This document shows, piece by piece, positions 17,305-26,113 of a stretch of 64,000 nt of DNA (its first letter is position 1; each line of letters starts with the position of its first letter). Under the pieces are notes generated by a model that saw only the letters and a program-made list of their open reading frames with translations, had not been told where the DNA came from and ran no database searches. A program made the translations under genes and the position numbers. The stretch spans positions 124,001-188,000 of the forward strand of contig NZ_CABFVU010000003.1 of NCBI RefSeq assembly GCF_902150045.1. Direction: 5' to 3'. This stretch comes from Chitinophaga polysaccharea (GTDB lineage Bacteria; Bacteroidota; Bacteroidia; Chitinophagales; Chitinophagaceae).

Positions 17305-17631
17305 TCAGTCATTTTTATCAGTGCTGTACTCATTATTTTCTTCATCTTCTGCGCCAATCTGTTCCTGTTCATCATCGAGCTCAGCGCCTGGCACATCAAG
17401 ACTATCAGTTTCATTAAGCGGCTCTCCGTCATCATCCCTGTTATCTACTTTGGCGCCGCGCATCCGTAGTTCTTCGGAATAAGTGGGATCAGTGGTGGAT
17501 GCTTCTTCCAGCAATTCTTTTTCTTCTTCACTTACTTCCGCATCCAGACCTTCTGCTGTTTGTTCTTCGGACAGCTCGTTATTTTCTTCTTCGCCGAAGG
17601 CGTTTTCGTTTAATTCGTCTTTACTAATCAT
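17305..17631 (-). CDS. Highly acidic small protein
   Basis: The 108-residue product is dominated by Glu and Asp (EEENNELSEEQTAEG, GAELDDEQEQIGAEDEE) and should be largely disordered. There is no Cys, signal peptide or known domain. It is the first gene of a group with the SDR and Hsp20 genes on the minus strand, so a stress role is likely by association only. Confidence 0.62.
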   Translation of the reverse strand: MISKDELNENAFGEEENNELSEEQTAEGLDAEVSEEEKELLEEASTTDPTYSEELRMRGAKVDNRDDDGEPLNETDSLDVPGAELDDEQEQIGAEDEENNEYSTDKND

Positions 17632-17928
17632 AACCGGTATTTTAGAAGTTAATAATACACTTCGTGCAACAAATCACAGACCGGGTTAAAAAGTGCTGAA
17701 TACCGCGGCAATAGCCACACAGGACCGGGTAATTTTTTTTTATATTAGTAGGAACGTTGGGACAAATTGTAGACCGGCCTGATCACTGTTAGCTGCAGGG
17801 CGTCCGTTTTCAGACACCGGGTGTTCATATACGGACATCTTTACGGGCAGACTTCCCGCGAATGCCGCCTGTGGCCTGCTTTGAGGGTATGGCAGTATTA
17901 TTGTTTTTCATGGGCAAACCAGTTAACT

Positions 17929-20313
17929 ATGTTAAGAAGTCATGCCCGGATCGCGTGGCGTAATCTGCTGAAGAATAAAACTTTTTCGCTCATCAATATA
18001 GTTGGGTTATCTACCGGTATGGCTGTAGCCCTGCTGATCGGTTTGTGGATCCATGATGAGCTTACATTCAGTAAGAACCATGAAAATTACGACCGCATTG
18101 TGGCGGTGATACAGCATCAGACCTTCAACGGCGTAAAGGGTACACAAACGGCTAACCCTTACCTGCTGGGAGAGGAGATCAGGAATAAATACGGTAGTGA
18201 TTTCAAGTATGTGATCATGTGCTCCTGGCCCTATAAACATGTACTGGCATATAATAACAATGCTATTTCCCAGATGGGCAATTTCTTTGAGCCGGACTTC
18301 CCGGAAATGCTGACGCTTAAAATGCTGAAAGGTACCCGGGCCGGGTTACAGGACCCGGCTTCCGTGCTGCTGTCTGCTTCCACGGCCAGAGCATTGTTCG
18401 GGGATACCGACCCTTTGGATAAGCTGATAAAATTGGATAACCGTACCATGGTGAAAGTGACCGGTGTATATGAAGATCTGCCCTACAACTCTGCCTTCAG
18501 GGATCTGGCCTTTATGGCTCCCTGGGAGCTGTATCTTCAGAGCGAGCCATGGATAAAGGAAATGGAGAACCCCTGGCGGTCCAATTTTACACAAACCTAT
18601 GCACAGCTGGCAGATCATGCGGATCTTGAAAAAGTATCCGCCAAGATCAAAGATGTGAAGCTGCATAAGGTAAGGGCAGCAGATGCTGCTTTTAAGCCGG
18701 AAGTTTTTCTTCATCCCATGAGCAAATGGCATTTGTATGCCGATTGGAAGGATGGGAAGAATATAGGCGGCAGGATACAGTTTGTATGGCTCTTCGGGAT
18801 TATTGGGGTATTTGTGTTGCTGCTGGCCTGTATCAATTTCATGAACCTGAGCACTGCACGTTCGGAGAAGCGGGCGAAAGAAGTAGGGATCCGGAAGGCA
18901 ATAGGTTCCTTCCGCAGCCAGCTGGTGACGCAGTTTTTCAGCGAATCGCTGCTGCTTGCCATGATTGGTTTTATAGGTGCCCTGGTATTGGTGCAGCTGG
19001 GACTGCCGGTATTCAATGAGATGGCGGATAAAAAAGTAAGCCTGCCGGTTGCAAGCCCTTTATTCTGGCTTGTGGGGCTTGGAGTGATGTTGTTCACGGG
19101 CCTGGTTGCAGGCAGTTACCCTGCGTTGTATTTATCTTCTTTTGAGCCGGTTAAGGTATTGAAGGGAACTTTCCGCGCAGGCCGTTATGCAGCCATTCCA
19201 CGCAAGGCCCTGGTTGTGATCCAGTTTACCGTATCGGTGATCCTTATTATTGGTACCATAGTGGTATTCCGGCAGATCCATTTTGCGAAGAACCGCCCCA
19301 CAGCTTACAGCAAAGAGGGACTGATAGTTATTCCCGTATCAACCGGTGCATTGAAGGATCATTTTGAAGTAATCAGGAATGAGCTGGCAGCATCGGGAGC
19401 GGTGACGGAGATGGCTTATTCTTCCAGTTTACTGACAGAGATCAATGCCGTGAACAACGGTTACACCTGGAGAGGCATGCAACCCGGCGCCCAGGGGAAT
19501 TTCGGGGCGATCAGCGTGACGCATGACTTTGGGAAAACAATTAACTGGCAGATACTTTCAGGACGTGATTTTTCAAGGGACTTTCCGTCGGATTCCTCAG
19601 CCATGATCCTGAACGAATCGGCAGTGAAATTTATGGGCCTTAAAGACCCGGTGGGAGAAGTTATAAAAGTGGATGGCAAGCCTTTTAACGTAATAGGCGT
19701 TGTAAAGGATATAGTGATGGAATCGCCTTATCACCCTGTTTTCCGCACTGTTTTTACGCTTAACTATGACGCTGCCAATGTGATTGATGCCAGGATCAAT
19801 CCTGCCAAAACCACCGCAGATGCGCTTTCCAAAATTGAGAGTGTTTTTAAAAAATATAACCCGGGTGTTCCTTTTGTTTACAGTTTTGTGGATGACGACT
19901 ACGCTGTTAAGTTTGATGCAGAACAGCGTATTGGAAAACTATCGAGCTTTTTTGCGGTGCTGGCCATTTTCATCAGTTGCCTTGGGCTTTTTGGCATGGC
20001 GTCTTTTATGGCGGAGCAGCGGGTGAAGGAAATGGGGGTGCGAAAGGTAATGGGGGCTTCTGTTTTCAATTTATGGCAGTTGATGACAAAGGATTTCGTG
20101 CTGCTGGTATTGATTGCTTTGCTGATCGCAGTGCCACTGGCCTATTATTTCATGAATAACTGGTTGCAGCGGTATGAGTACCGTACCAGCATATCCTGGT
20201 GGATCATTGCGGCCACTGCTGCCGGTGCGGTATTAATTGCCCTGCTTACAGTAAGTTTCCAATCGATAAAAGCAGCAATGATGAACCCGGTGAAATCCCT
20301 GAGATCGGAGTGA
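17929..20313 (+). CDS. ABC transporter permease, MacB/FtsX type
   Basis: The start at ATG 17929 (MLRSHARIAWRNLLKNKTF) matches relatives and gives 794 residues; the open frame extends to 17821 but reads unlike a protein there. The layout is that of Bacteroidota double-FtsX permeases. An N-terminal membrane helix (LINIVGLSTGMAVALLIGLW) is followed by a MacB-like periplasmic domain, three helices with the FtsX motif EVGIRKAIGSFRSQLV, a second periplasmic domain and a final FtsX block with MGVRKVMGASVFNLW. No ATPase gene is adjacent. Such proteins export peptides, lipoproteins or drugs with a MacB-like ATPase encoded elsewhere. Confidence 0.9.
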   Translation: MLRSHARIAWRNLLKNKTFSLINIVGLSTGMAVALLIGLWIHDELTFSKNHENYDRIVAVIQHQTFNGVKGTQTANPYLLGEEIRNKYGSDFKYVIMCSWPYKHVLAYNNNAISQMGNFFEPDFPEMLTLKMLKGTRAGLQDPASVLLSASTARALFGDTDPLDKLIKLDNRTMVKVTGVYEDLPYNSAFRDLAFMAPWELYLQSEPWIKEMENPWRSNFTQTYAQLADHADLEKVSAKIKDVKLHKVRAADAAFKPEVFLHPMSKWHLYADWKDGKNIGGRIQFVWLFGIIGVFVLLLACINFMNLSTARSEKRAKEVGIRKAIGSFRSQLVTQFFSESLLLAMIGFIGALVLVQLGLPVFNEMADKKVSLPVASPLFWLVGLGVMLFTGLVAGSYPALYLSSFEPVKVLKGTFRAGRYAAIPRKALVVIQFTVSVILIIGTIVVFRQIHFAKNRPTAYSKEGLIVIPVSTGALKDHFEVIRNELAASGAVTEMAYSSSLLTEINAVNNGYTWRGMQPGAQGNFGAISVTHDFGKTINWQILSGRDFSRDFPSDSSAMILNESAVKFMGLKDPVGEVIKVDGKPFNVIGVVKDIVMESPYHPVFRTVFTLNYDAANVIDARINPAKTTADALSKIESVFKKYNPGVPFVYSFVDDDYAVKFDAEQRIGKLSSFFAVLAIFISCLGLFGMASFMAEQRVKEMGVRKVMGASVFNLWQLMTKDFVLLVLIALLIAVPLAYYFMNNWLQRYEYRTSISWWIIAATAAGAVLIALLTVSFQSIKAAMMNPVKSLRSE

Positions 20314-20331
20314 TCATTATTATCTTACTAA

Positions 20332-20373
20332 AATAAAGGAGAAAATGAAGGTAAATTCATTTTCTCCTTTATT
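20332..20373. terminator. Bidirectional terminator
   Basis: An 18-bp perfect stem (20332-20349 with 20356-20373) has loop ggtaaa and A/T-rich flanks on both sides. It separates the convergent permease and msrA genes. Confidence 0.9.
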
Positions 20374-20376
20374 ATT

Positions 20377-20868
20377 TTAGTTCAGTTTCCAGTCGGGCCG
20401 CACAAAATGACAGGTATATCCGTGTGGATGTTTCTGCAGGTAATCCTGGTGTTCCTCTTCGGCGTTCCAGAAGGCTGTTGCAGGCACCACTTCTGTTACA
20501 ATAGGGCCGGGCCATTTACCGGAGGCATTGAGCTCGGCAATTAACCCGATGGCTGTTTGATGCTGCGCTTCATCCAGGTAAAAGATAGCGGAGCGGTAAG
20601 ATGTTCCTATATCATTGCCCTGCCTGTTCCGGGTGGTAGGATCATGGATCTGGAAGAAAAATTCCAGGAGTGAACGGTATGATAATACTGCCGGGTCAAA
20701 CTTAATTTCGATACCTTCCGCATGTGTTCCATGATTGCGGTAGGTGGCGTTAGGCACATCGCCGCCGGTGTATCCTACTACCGTGGAAATTACGCCGGGC
20801 AGCTGGCGGATGAGTTCTTCCACTCCCCAGAAGCAGCCACCTGCAAGAATCGCTTTTTCAATACTCAT
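20377..20868 (-). CDS. msrA: Peptide-methionine (S)-S-oxide reductase MsrA
   Basis: The 163-residue enzyme reduces the S-epimer of methionine sulfoxide in proteins. It carries the catalytic motif GGCFWGVEE with Cys12, then GYTGGDVPNATYRN, FFFQIHDPTTRNRQGND, GTSYRSAIFY and the terminal HPHGYTCHF that holds a likely resolving Cys. It has no signal peptide, so it is cytosolic. There is no msrB next to it. It ends at a shared bidirectional terminator. Confidence 0.95.
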   Translation of the reverse strand: MSIEKAILAGGCFWGVEELIRQLPGVISTVVGYTGGDVPNATYRNHGTHAEGIEIKFDPAVLSYRSLLEFFFQIHDPTTRNRQGNDIGTSYRSAIFYLDEAQHQTAIGLIAELNASGKWPGPIVTEVVPATAFWNAEEEHQDYLQKHPHGYTCHFVRPDWKLN

Positions 20869-20902
20869 ATGTCTTTCCTCTTTTTAACCAGGTGAAGTTA
20901 AG

Positions 20903-22072
20903 TTAAGCTGCTGAATCATTTGTGATCAGCATCATTTTTTTATGTGCGGTTTTTTTCCGTTGTTCCAGTACCCGCTGACGGAGCCTCAGGAAAGGCGCTT
21001 CCACCGCCTTATTCAGGATAAAAGCGCCCAGTCCGGCTACAAGCAGGCAGGCAATGAACATAGCCGTTCCTTTGGGGGCCAGTCCTGTTTTTGTCAGCAG
21101 GGGCTGTGCCAGGTGGATCACTCCTTTATGGGATAAATAGAGCGCAAAGGATAGCCTGGCAATCAGCGCGGTAACCCGGCTGTTGTACCGGTACAATAAG
21201 CAGGAAGGGCTTACCGCTGCCACCACCGCAAGTCCGTAGCCGGCCGCCACCAGGGGGTAGCCAAATACTGATGCGTAAAAGCTTTCCTGGTCCTCGCACA
21301 GGAACCAGGCGCCGGTTAGCACAGCCAGGGATAATAAAAGGATGGTATTCCCATGTTGGGTAACCCGGGTTTTTACCGCCGGTTTGAATGCAAACAGGGC
21401 AGCGATGGAAACGCCGGACAGCAGGCCATCCAGGCGGGTGTAAGTAGGGTAGTACATGTGCTTGTACCAGATGATGAAAAAATTATCTTCCCCCGCATGA
21501 GGAGCAATCAGGGCATACCAGCAATATAGCCTGATGCCGATGCCGAACACAAATAACGCTGCCAGCAGGATGCCTGCTTTTTTCCATACATTGAAGCGCA
21601 GCAATGCTGCCAGTACCAGGGGGAACAGCAGGTAAAAATGTTCTTCCACGCAAAGCGACCATACATGTGAAAAGGTGCCGAAACTTTTAATATCGAAGCC
21701 AAAATTCTGGGTAAAGGTGAGGAACTTCCAAAGTGGGGGCAGGGCTTCCCTTTCATGGAAGGAAGGGAAAAGAAAATAGATAGCAAGTACCACCAGGTAG
21801 GCAGGAATGATCCGGAACACGCGCTTGATAAAAAATTCCGGGAGGTAGATATTTTTCCCTGCTGCCATGTTTATGAAAAGCGGGTATGATATGAGGTATC
21901 CGCTTAAAACGAAGAACAGGTCTACGCCCGTCCACCCGAAACTGATCATATTATCCAGCCATTGCGGGTGCTGGAACATGCGGTAATGGTAGAACAACAC
22001 CATCAATATTGCCAGCGACCTGAGATGATCCAACCCGTAGAGCTTTTTCACCGGGATACCTGTATTTGTCAT
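20903..22072 (-). CDS. Membrane acyltransferase, acyltransferase-3 (OafA/YrhL) family
   Basis: The start at 22072 (MTNTGIPVKKLYGLDHLRS) is preferred; an upstream ATG at 22129 would add 19 unlike residues. The family signature LYGLDHLRSLAILMVLFYHY with its catalytic His is followed by about ten membrane segments (GWTGVDLFFVLSGYLISYPL, FLTFTQNFGF, SLCVEEHFYLLFPLVLAALL). Such enzymes O-acetylate surface polysaccharides or lipids. It is a single gene 34 bases after the MsrA start on the same strand, possibly one transcript. Confidence 0.88.
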   Translation of the reverse strand: MTNTGIPVKKLYGLDHLRSLAILMVLFYHYRMFQHPQWLDNMISFGWTGVDLFFVLSGYLISYPLFINMAAGKNIYLPEFFIKRVFRIIPAYLVVLAIYFLFPSFHEREALPPLWKFLTFTQNFGFDIKSFGTFSHVWSLCVEEHFYLLFPLVLAALLRFNVWKKAGILLAALFVFGIGIRLYCWYALIAPHAGEDNFFIIWYKHMYYPTYTRLDGLLSGVSIAALFAFKPAVKTRVTQHGNTILLLSLAVLTGAWFLCEDQESFYASVFGYPLVAAGYGLAVVAAVSPSCLLYRYNSRVTALIARLSFALYLSHKGVIHLAQPLLTKTGLAPKGTAMFIACLLVAGLGAFILNKAVEAPFLRLRQRVLEQRKKTAHKKMMLITNDSAA

Positions 22073-22168
22073 AGAGAAATGCCTGTCTTTTTGAGAGTGG
22101 TAAGATAGTGTGTTGCGGGGGAATTGCAAAGAGGGAGGAAAGTGATGATATGTTCAGGGAAAGGATTA

Positions 22169-22199
22169 GTTGCGGTTTTGAGAAATAATGTTATATTTG
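22169..22199 (+). promoter_or_regulatory. Candidate promoter of the RHS operon
   Basis: TATATTTG at 22192-22199 fits the Bacteroidota -7 element TAnnTTTG, with GTTGC about 18-19 bases upstream. It implies a leader of roughly 260 bases before the first RHS gene. That leader is AT-rich with a small hairpin (TGCTGCCTAACGCAGCA). No other gene is seen in 22130-22464. Confidence 0.5.
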
Positions 22200-22464
22200 C
22201 CCACGTTTAAAATTCCTTCTATTTTAAATAGAATATTGGAACTGAATTCCAGATAATTGTTTAAGACCTATGAGTAGATTTATTTTGTTGCCCATTTCTG
22301 ATAAGGTTTCATTTTGTTATCCAGTTTTATTTGAGGTTGTTCAATAATGGACGTTACTCCAGAAGCATTTCCGTGAGGTGTTTTTAAGGGGTATAAGATA
22401 ATGCTGCCTAACGCAGCACAGTCGATAAAACGGACTGTTTTTCTTATAAATTCATTGATAAAGG

Positions 22465-25400
22465 ATGAAAAGGTTAATTTTATTTTGGTGTAAGAGTATT
22501 CTTCTTACCTGTTTTGTGTTGATGATTGTAAACATTGTTTGTTATTCACAGGAGCTGGAAATGCAGCAGGTAATCCCATCAACTTCTCCAACAGCATCTT
22601 CACTTGGTAAGTATATAGATTACCCGGTGTCTCTTAATAATGGATTGCCGGATATCACTATTCCATTGTACGAATTGCAGTCCTCTAGGTTAAGTGTACC
22701 CATTTCTTTAAGTTATCATGCCAGTGGGATCAGGGTAACCGATAGAACTACCACAATGGGATTGGGGTGGACGCTAAATGCTGGTGGGGCTATTATGCGT
22801 ACGGTGCGCGGTTTGCCCGATAATTCCCGTTGGGGATTCTTAAACTGGATATTTCCGGAAGGAGGCAGCGCTCTTAATCGCTACTATAAAGAATATTGCA
22901 TTGCCAATTATTTATATAATCATTATACGCCGGAACAACCGCGAGATGGGGAACCAGACATTTACTTCTACAATTTTATGAACAAGGGAGGAAAGTTTGT
23001 TTTTCGTAATAAGCTTTATCTTAAAGATGAGCCGGTGGCACTTACCATGCCATATGATCCAATAAAAATAAAATATAGGGAAGGAAATGCCAAACAGATT
23101 GCCCCTTTTTCTATTATTGACGAAAATGGAGTAACATATGAGTTTGGAAAAGACTACAGAGAGGCCGGCGGACAAATGTTATTTGCAACAGGCAATGCAT
23201 TAGATTACTCCCAAAACGATGATGCACCAGCAAATGTAAAAACAGTTGTTAACGCATGGTATTTGACGAGTATTATTTCTGCTGATAAAACGGATACTAT
23301 CTTTTTTAAGTATGCTTATAATCAGGGTGGTTATTCTTATAGCCAAACAAGTACATCAATGGTAATAGAGCGAGGTATTCTTAATTTCGGTCTTCCTGTT
23401 CCCCAGATGTCCAGGCATAGTAGCATGATAGGAGTGGGCACTGCAAGAATTACCGAGATTCAGAGTAAGACAGGTAAGCTGTTTTTCAATTATAGCGCAG
23501 TTGGTCAGCCTGTATTGCAAAGCATTGATGTGTATAATAACCAGGGTCAAAAAATCAGATCGTTCGGCCTTTTTACGTCCAATTTTGCCTCCACGATAGC
23601 TAATGCACCCAATCGACTGCGACTGGACAGCCTGACCGAAACGGGGTATAATGGAGGAATAACCGTAAACAAAGCACCCCATAAGTTTTTGTATAATACT
23701 AATGATGTTCCTCCATACAACACCAACTCCAGAGATTTATGGGGTTATTATAATGGCTTTTCGTTGTCTCTTGACAATGACCATTTGTTAATGGCAGATA
23801 ATGTTTATGATGCATTAGAGCATGTTTTTAAAGCTAAGATTACACCTGAGAAAAGAGCTGGCAACCCAGATTTTATGAGTAAGGCAATGTTGCGAAGAAT
23901 TGTGTATCCAACAGGTGGCTTTACTGATTTTAATTTTGAGCCTAATCAGACAAAAGCAATGGTGCCTGTATTGATCCCGGGGAGGGAGCTTTCTGCAGCA
24001 TATGTTTCTACAATGAATATGGTTCCCAACAGCACTCAGGGTATCGATGTTACGTTTACTCCTTCTCCTAATGGAGGAGGTAAGGCACGACTTAATTTCT
24101 CAGGTTCTAAAACATGTACACCTGGCGTGGGCGGATGTTTCGCACAGCGCCCAAGGGTAGAATTAATTGATGTGACTACGGGACAGACGGTATTATATAA
24201 CACGTTGTCGGGCCTTGAATCGGGGCAGCAAACATCAGAAAATTACAGTGCAATCATAGATGTTAATATTACACATACATACCGTCTGCGATTGGCTGAC
24301 CCAGGTTCTATGACAAGCAGCAGTCAAACGCCTATGTATAGGATGAGTGCCACTTATTACGACTTTGAAGCAGATAGGTATGAGGATCAGCTGCAGACGG
24401 TATACACAGGCGGTCATAGGATTAAAAAGATTATTAATGATGATGGAACAGGCAATACTACTATAAAAGAATATGATTATACCAAGTCGTATTTTAACTC
24501 CAACGCCTTTAATGGTACATTGGATTTTGTATTGAAGAATACTACGCAACTCAAATTTATACACACTAAATCTGGCGATATGACAGCTACTTATTATTCA
24601 GAGTTTCCATCAGTCCCGATAGGTGGAGCAACAAATAGTGCGCTTTCATACGAGGAGGTAACTGAATCAATGAAAGATCCCTCGGGAAAGAAACTGGGAA
24701 AAACAGTATATACTTTTAATAAAGGAATAGATGAAATCCCTCCCAGGCTTCCTTATGTCCGGCAAGACAGGGAGTATGTGCGTAAGCAATTACTGGATAC
24801 GAAAATTTACAGTGTCGATGCCAACGATAATTACACACTTGTAAAGGAGATACAGAATACATATAAGAATGAAAATGATGATGGTTTCGAGTCCTGGGGA
24901 AGAGACAGTGTCATGTTTTATGTAATAACAAGTGATTGTGATTATAAACGTTTTGTCGCAGGTGGAGGCGATCTTAGCTCCAGTGTATTTGGTACTCCAA
25001 AAAGTATGGGATGTCAGATATTCCAGAATAGCTTGGAGTATAGAGTAGATAGACTATATTATCATTGTCACAGATCGACGTTATTATCAACGAAGGAAAT
25101 GAATTATGCACCAGGCAGCGTGGAACCACTTGTTACGGAGGTGAGTTATTCCTACGATAATCCTGCTCATTTATTACCTACAAAAATTACAAGCACCGGT
25201 AGCTCACTTGAAACTAAAGAGCAGTTTTTTAAGTACGTAGGAGATATGAAATATGAATCTTGCTTTCCTGGTTCTTGTCAGGCCAATTTAGATCAACAGC
25301 TTGCTCAATTATCGCAAACGAGGGAAACCTGTCAACAGAGAGCAATAGACGCTAATGATTTCGATGGATACGATCGGTGTCAGGTAGACTACGAAGCAGC

Positions 25401-26085
25401 TCTTAGCTTGAAAATAGCCGATTTTAATGCTTGTAATCTGGTTCAACAACAGGCTTATTTAAACTGCAGAAACAGTTTGCCTGAAAATGATAAAGCCCTT
25501 CTTACCATGCAGGAAATTAACCAGATTTCTCCGGTGGTAGAAGTTCAAAATAAACGGAGATCAAAGAACATAGAAAAGAAGATACTGTCTTATAAAGTCA
25601 TCAATAGCTCCCAAGGTGTTGTTCGTCCTGCAGAGATATTCAGAGAGATAGGGGATAATCCTAGGGAAAGTTATGTAAAGTATAATCAGTATGATGCGGA
25701 CGGCAATATTCAGGAACAATGTGAAACAGGCAATATAAATGAAGTTTACATATGGGGATATGATAACCGTTATCCTGTTGCTAAGATAATAGGGACTACT
25801 TTTAACACAGCGATGTCCTATCTTAATCCGGCTATTCTCAGAAAACCCAGTAGTGATCAACAACTCAGGGATGAATTGAATATACTTCGCAGTAAACTGC
25901 CGGCCGGTAGCACCATGGTCACAAGTTATACATATGCACCTATGATTGGTATTACAAGTGAAACAGATCCATCCGGCAAAACCATTTTTTATGAATACGA
26001 TGGTTTGGGGCGACTTAAGCTGATAAAAGACCAGAATGGGAAGATATTGAAGCAGTTTGATTACAGGTACCAGCAAGCAAATTGA
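22465..26085 (+). CDS. Large secreted RHS/YD-repeat protein (upstream partner)
   Basis: The 1206-residue protein has a signal peptide (hydrophobic residues 9-27) and opens with GKYIDYPVSLNNGLPDITIP, then SVPISLSYHASGIRVTD and TMGLGWTLNAGG. This is the start typical of Bacteroidota RHS partners that resemble SpvB/TcB shells. YD-type repeats occur near the end (GITSETDPSGKTIFYEYDGL). About residues 931-1010 form an insert with several Cys (CFPGSCQ, ETCQQR, DRCQVDYE, FNACNLVQQ, YLNCRN) and helical character. It lacks a toxin tip. It lies 28 bases before the tip-bearing RHS gene and probably forms the other half of the toxin-encapsulating cage. Confidence 0.85.
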   Translation: MKRLILFWCKSILLTCFVLMIVNIVCYSQELEMQQVIPSTSPTASSLGKYIDYPVSLNNGLPDITIPLYELQSSRLSVPISLSYHASGIRVTDRTTTMGLGWTLNAGGAIMRTVRGLPDNSRWGFLNWIFPEGGSALNRYYKEYCIANYLYNHYTPEQPRDGEPDIYFYNFMNKGGKFVFRNKLYLKDEPVALTMPYDPIKIKYREGNAKQIAPFSIIDENGVTYEFGKDYREAGGQMLFATGNALDYSQNDDAPANVKTVVNAWYLTSIISADKTDTIFFKYAYNQGGYSYSQTSTSMVIERGILNFGLPVPQMSRHSSMIGVGTARITEIQSKTGKLFFNYSAVGQPVLQSIDVYNNQGQKIRSFGLFTSNFASTIANAPNRLRLDSLTETGYNGGITVNKAPHKFLYNTNDVPPYNTNSRDLWGYYNGFSLSLDNDHLLMADNVYDALEHVFKAKITPEKRAGNPDFMSKAMLRRIVYPTGGFTDFNFEPNQTKAMVPVLIPGRELSAAYVSTMNMVPNSTQGIDVTFTPSPNGGGKARLNFSGSKTCTPGVGGCFAQRPRVELIDVTTGQTVLYNTLSGLESGQQTSENYSAIIDVNITHTYRLRLADPGSMTSSSQTPMYRMSATYYDFEADRYEDQLQTVYTGGHRIKKIINDDGTGNTTIKEYDYTKSYFNSNAFNGTLDFVLKNTTQLKFIHTKSGDMTATYYSEFPSVPIGGATNSALSYEEVTESMKDPSGKKLGKTVYTFNKGIDEIPPRLPYVRQDREYVRKQLLDTKIYSVDANDNYTLVKEIQNTYKNENDDGFESWGRDSVMFYVITSDCDYKRFVAGGGDLSSSVFGTPKSMGCQIFQNSLEYRVDRLYYHCHRSTLLSTKEMNYAPGSVEPLVTEVSYSYDNPAHLLPTKITSTGSSLETKEQFFKYVGDMKYESCFPGSCQANLDQQLAQLSQTRETCQQRAIDANDFDGYDRCQVDYEAALSLKIADFNACNLVQQQAYLNCRNSLPENDKALLTMQEINQISPVVEVQNKRRSKNIEKKILSYKVINSSQGVVRPAEIFREIGDNPRESYVKYNQYDADGNIQEQCETGNINEVYIWGYDNRYPVAKIIGTTFNTAMSYLNPAILRKPSSDQQLRDELNILRSKLPAGSTMVTSYTYAPMIGITSETDPSGKTIFYEYDGLGRLKLIKDQNGKILKQFDYRYQQAN

Positions 26086-26113
26086 TTTAATTGAAGATAT
26101 ATAAACTAGTTAA

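Noticed and set aside
17821..17928. N-terminal extension of the ABC permease
   Set aside because: The residues before MLRSHARIAWRNLL do not resemble any permease start; the family begins at this Met.
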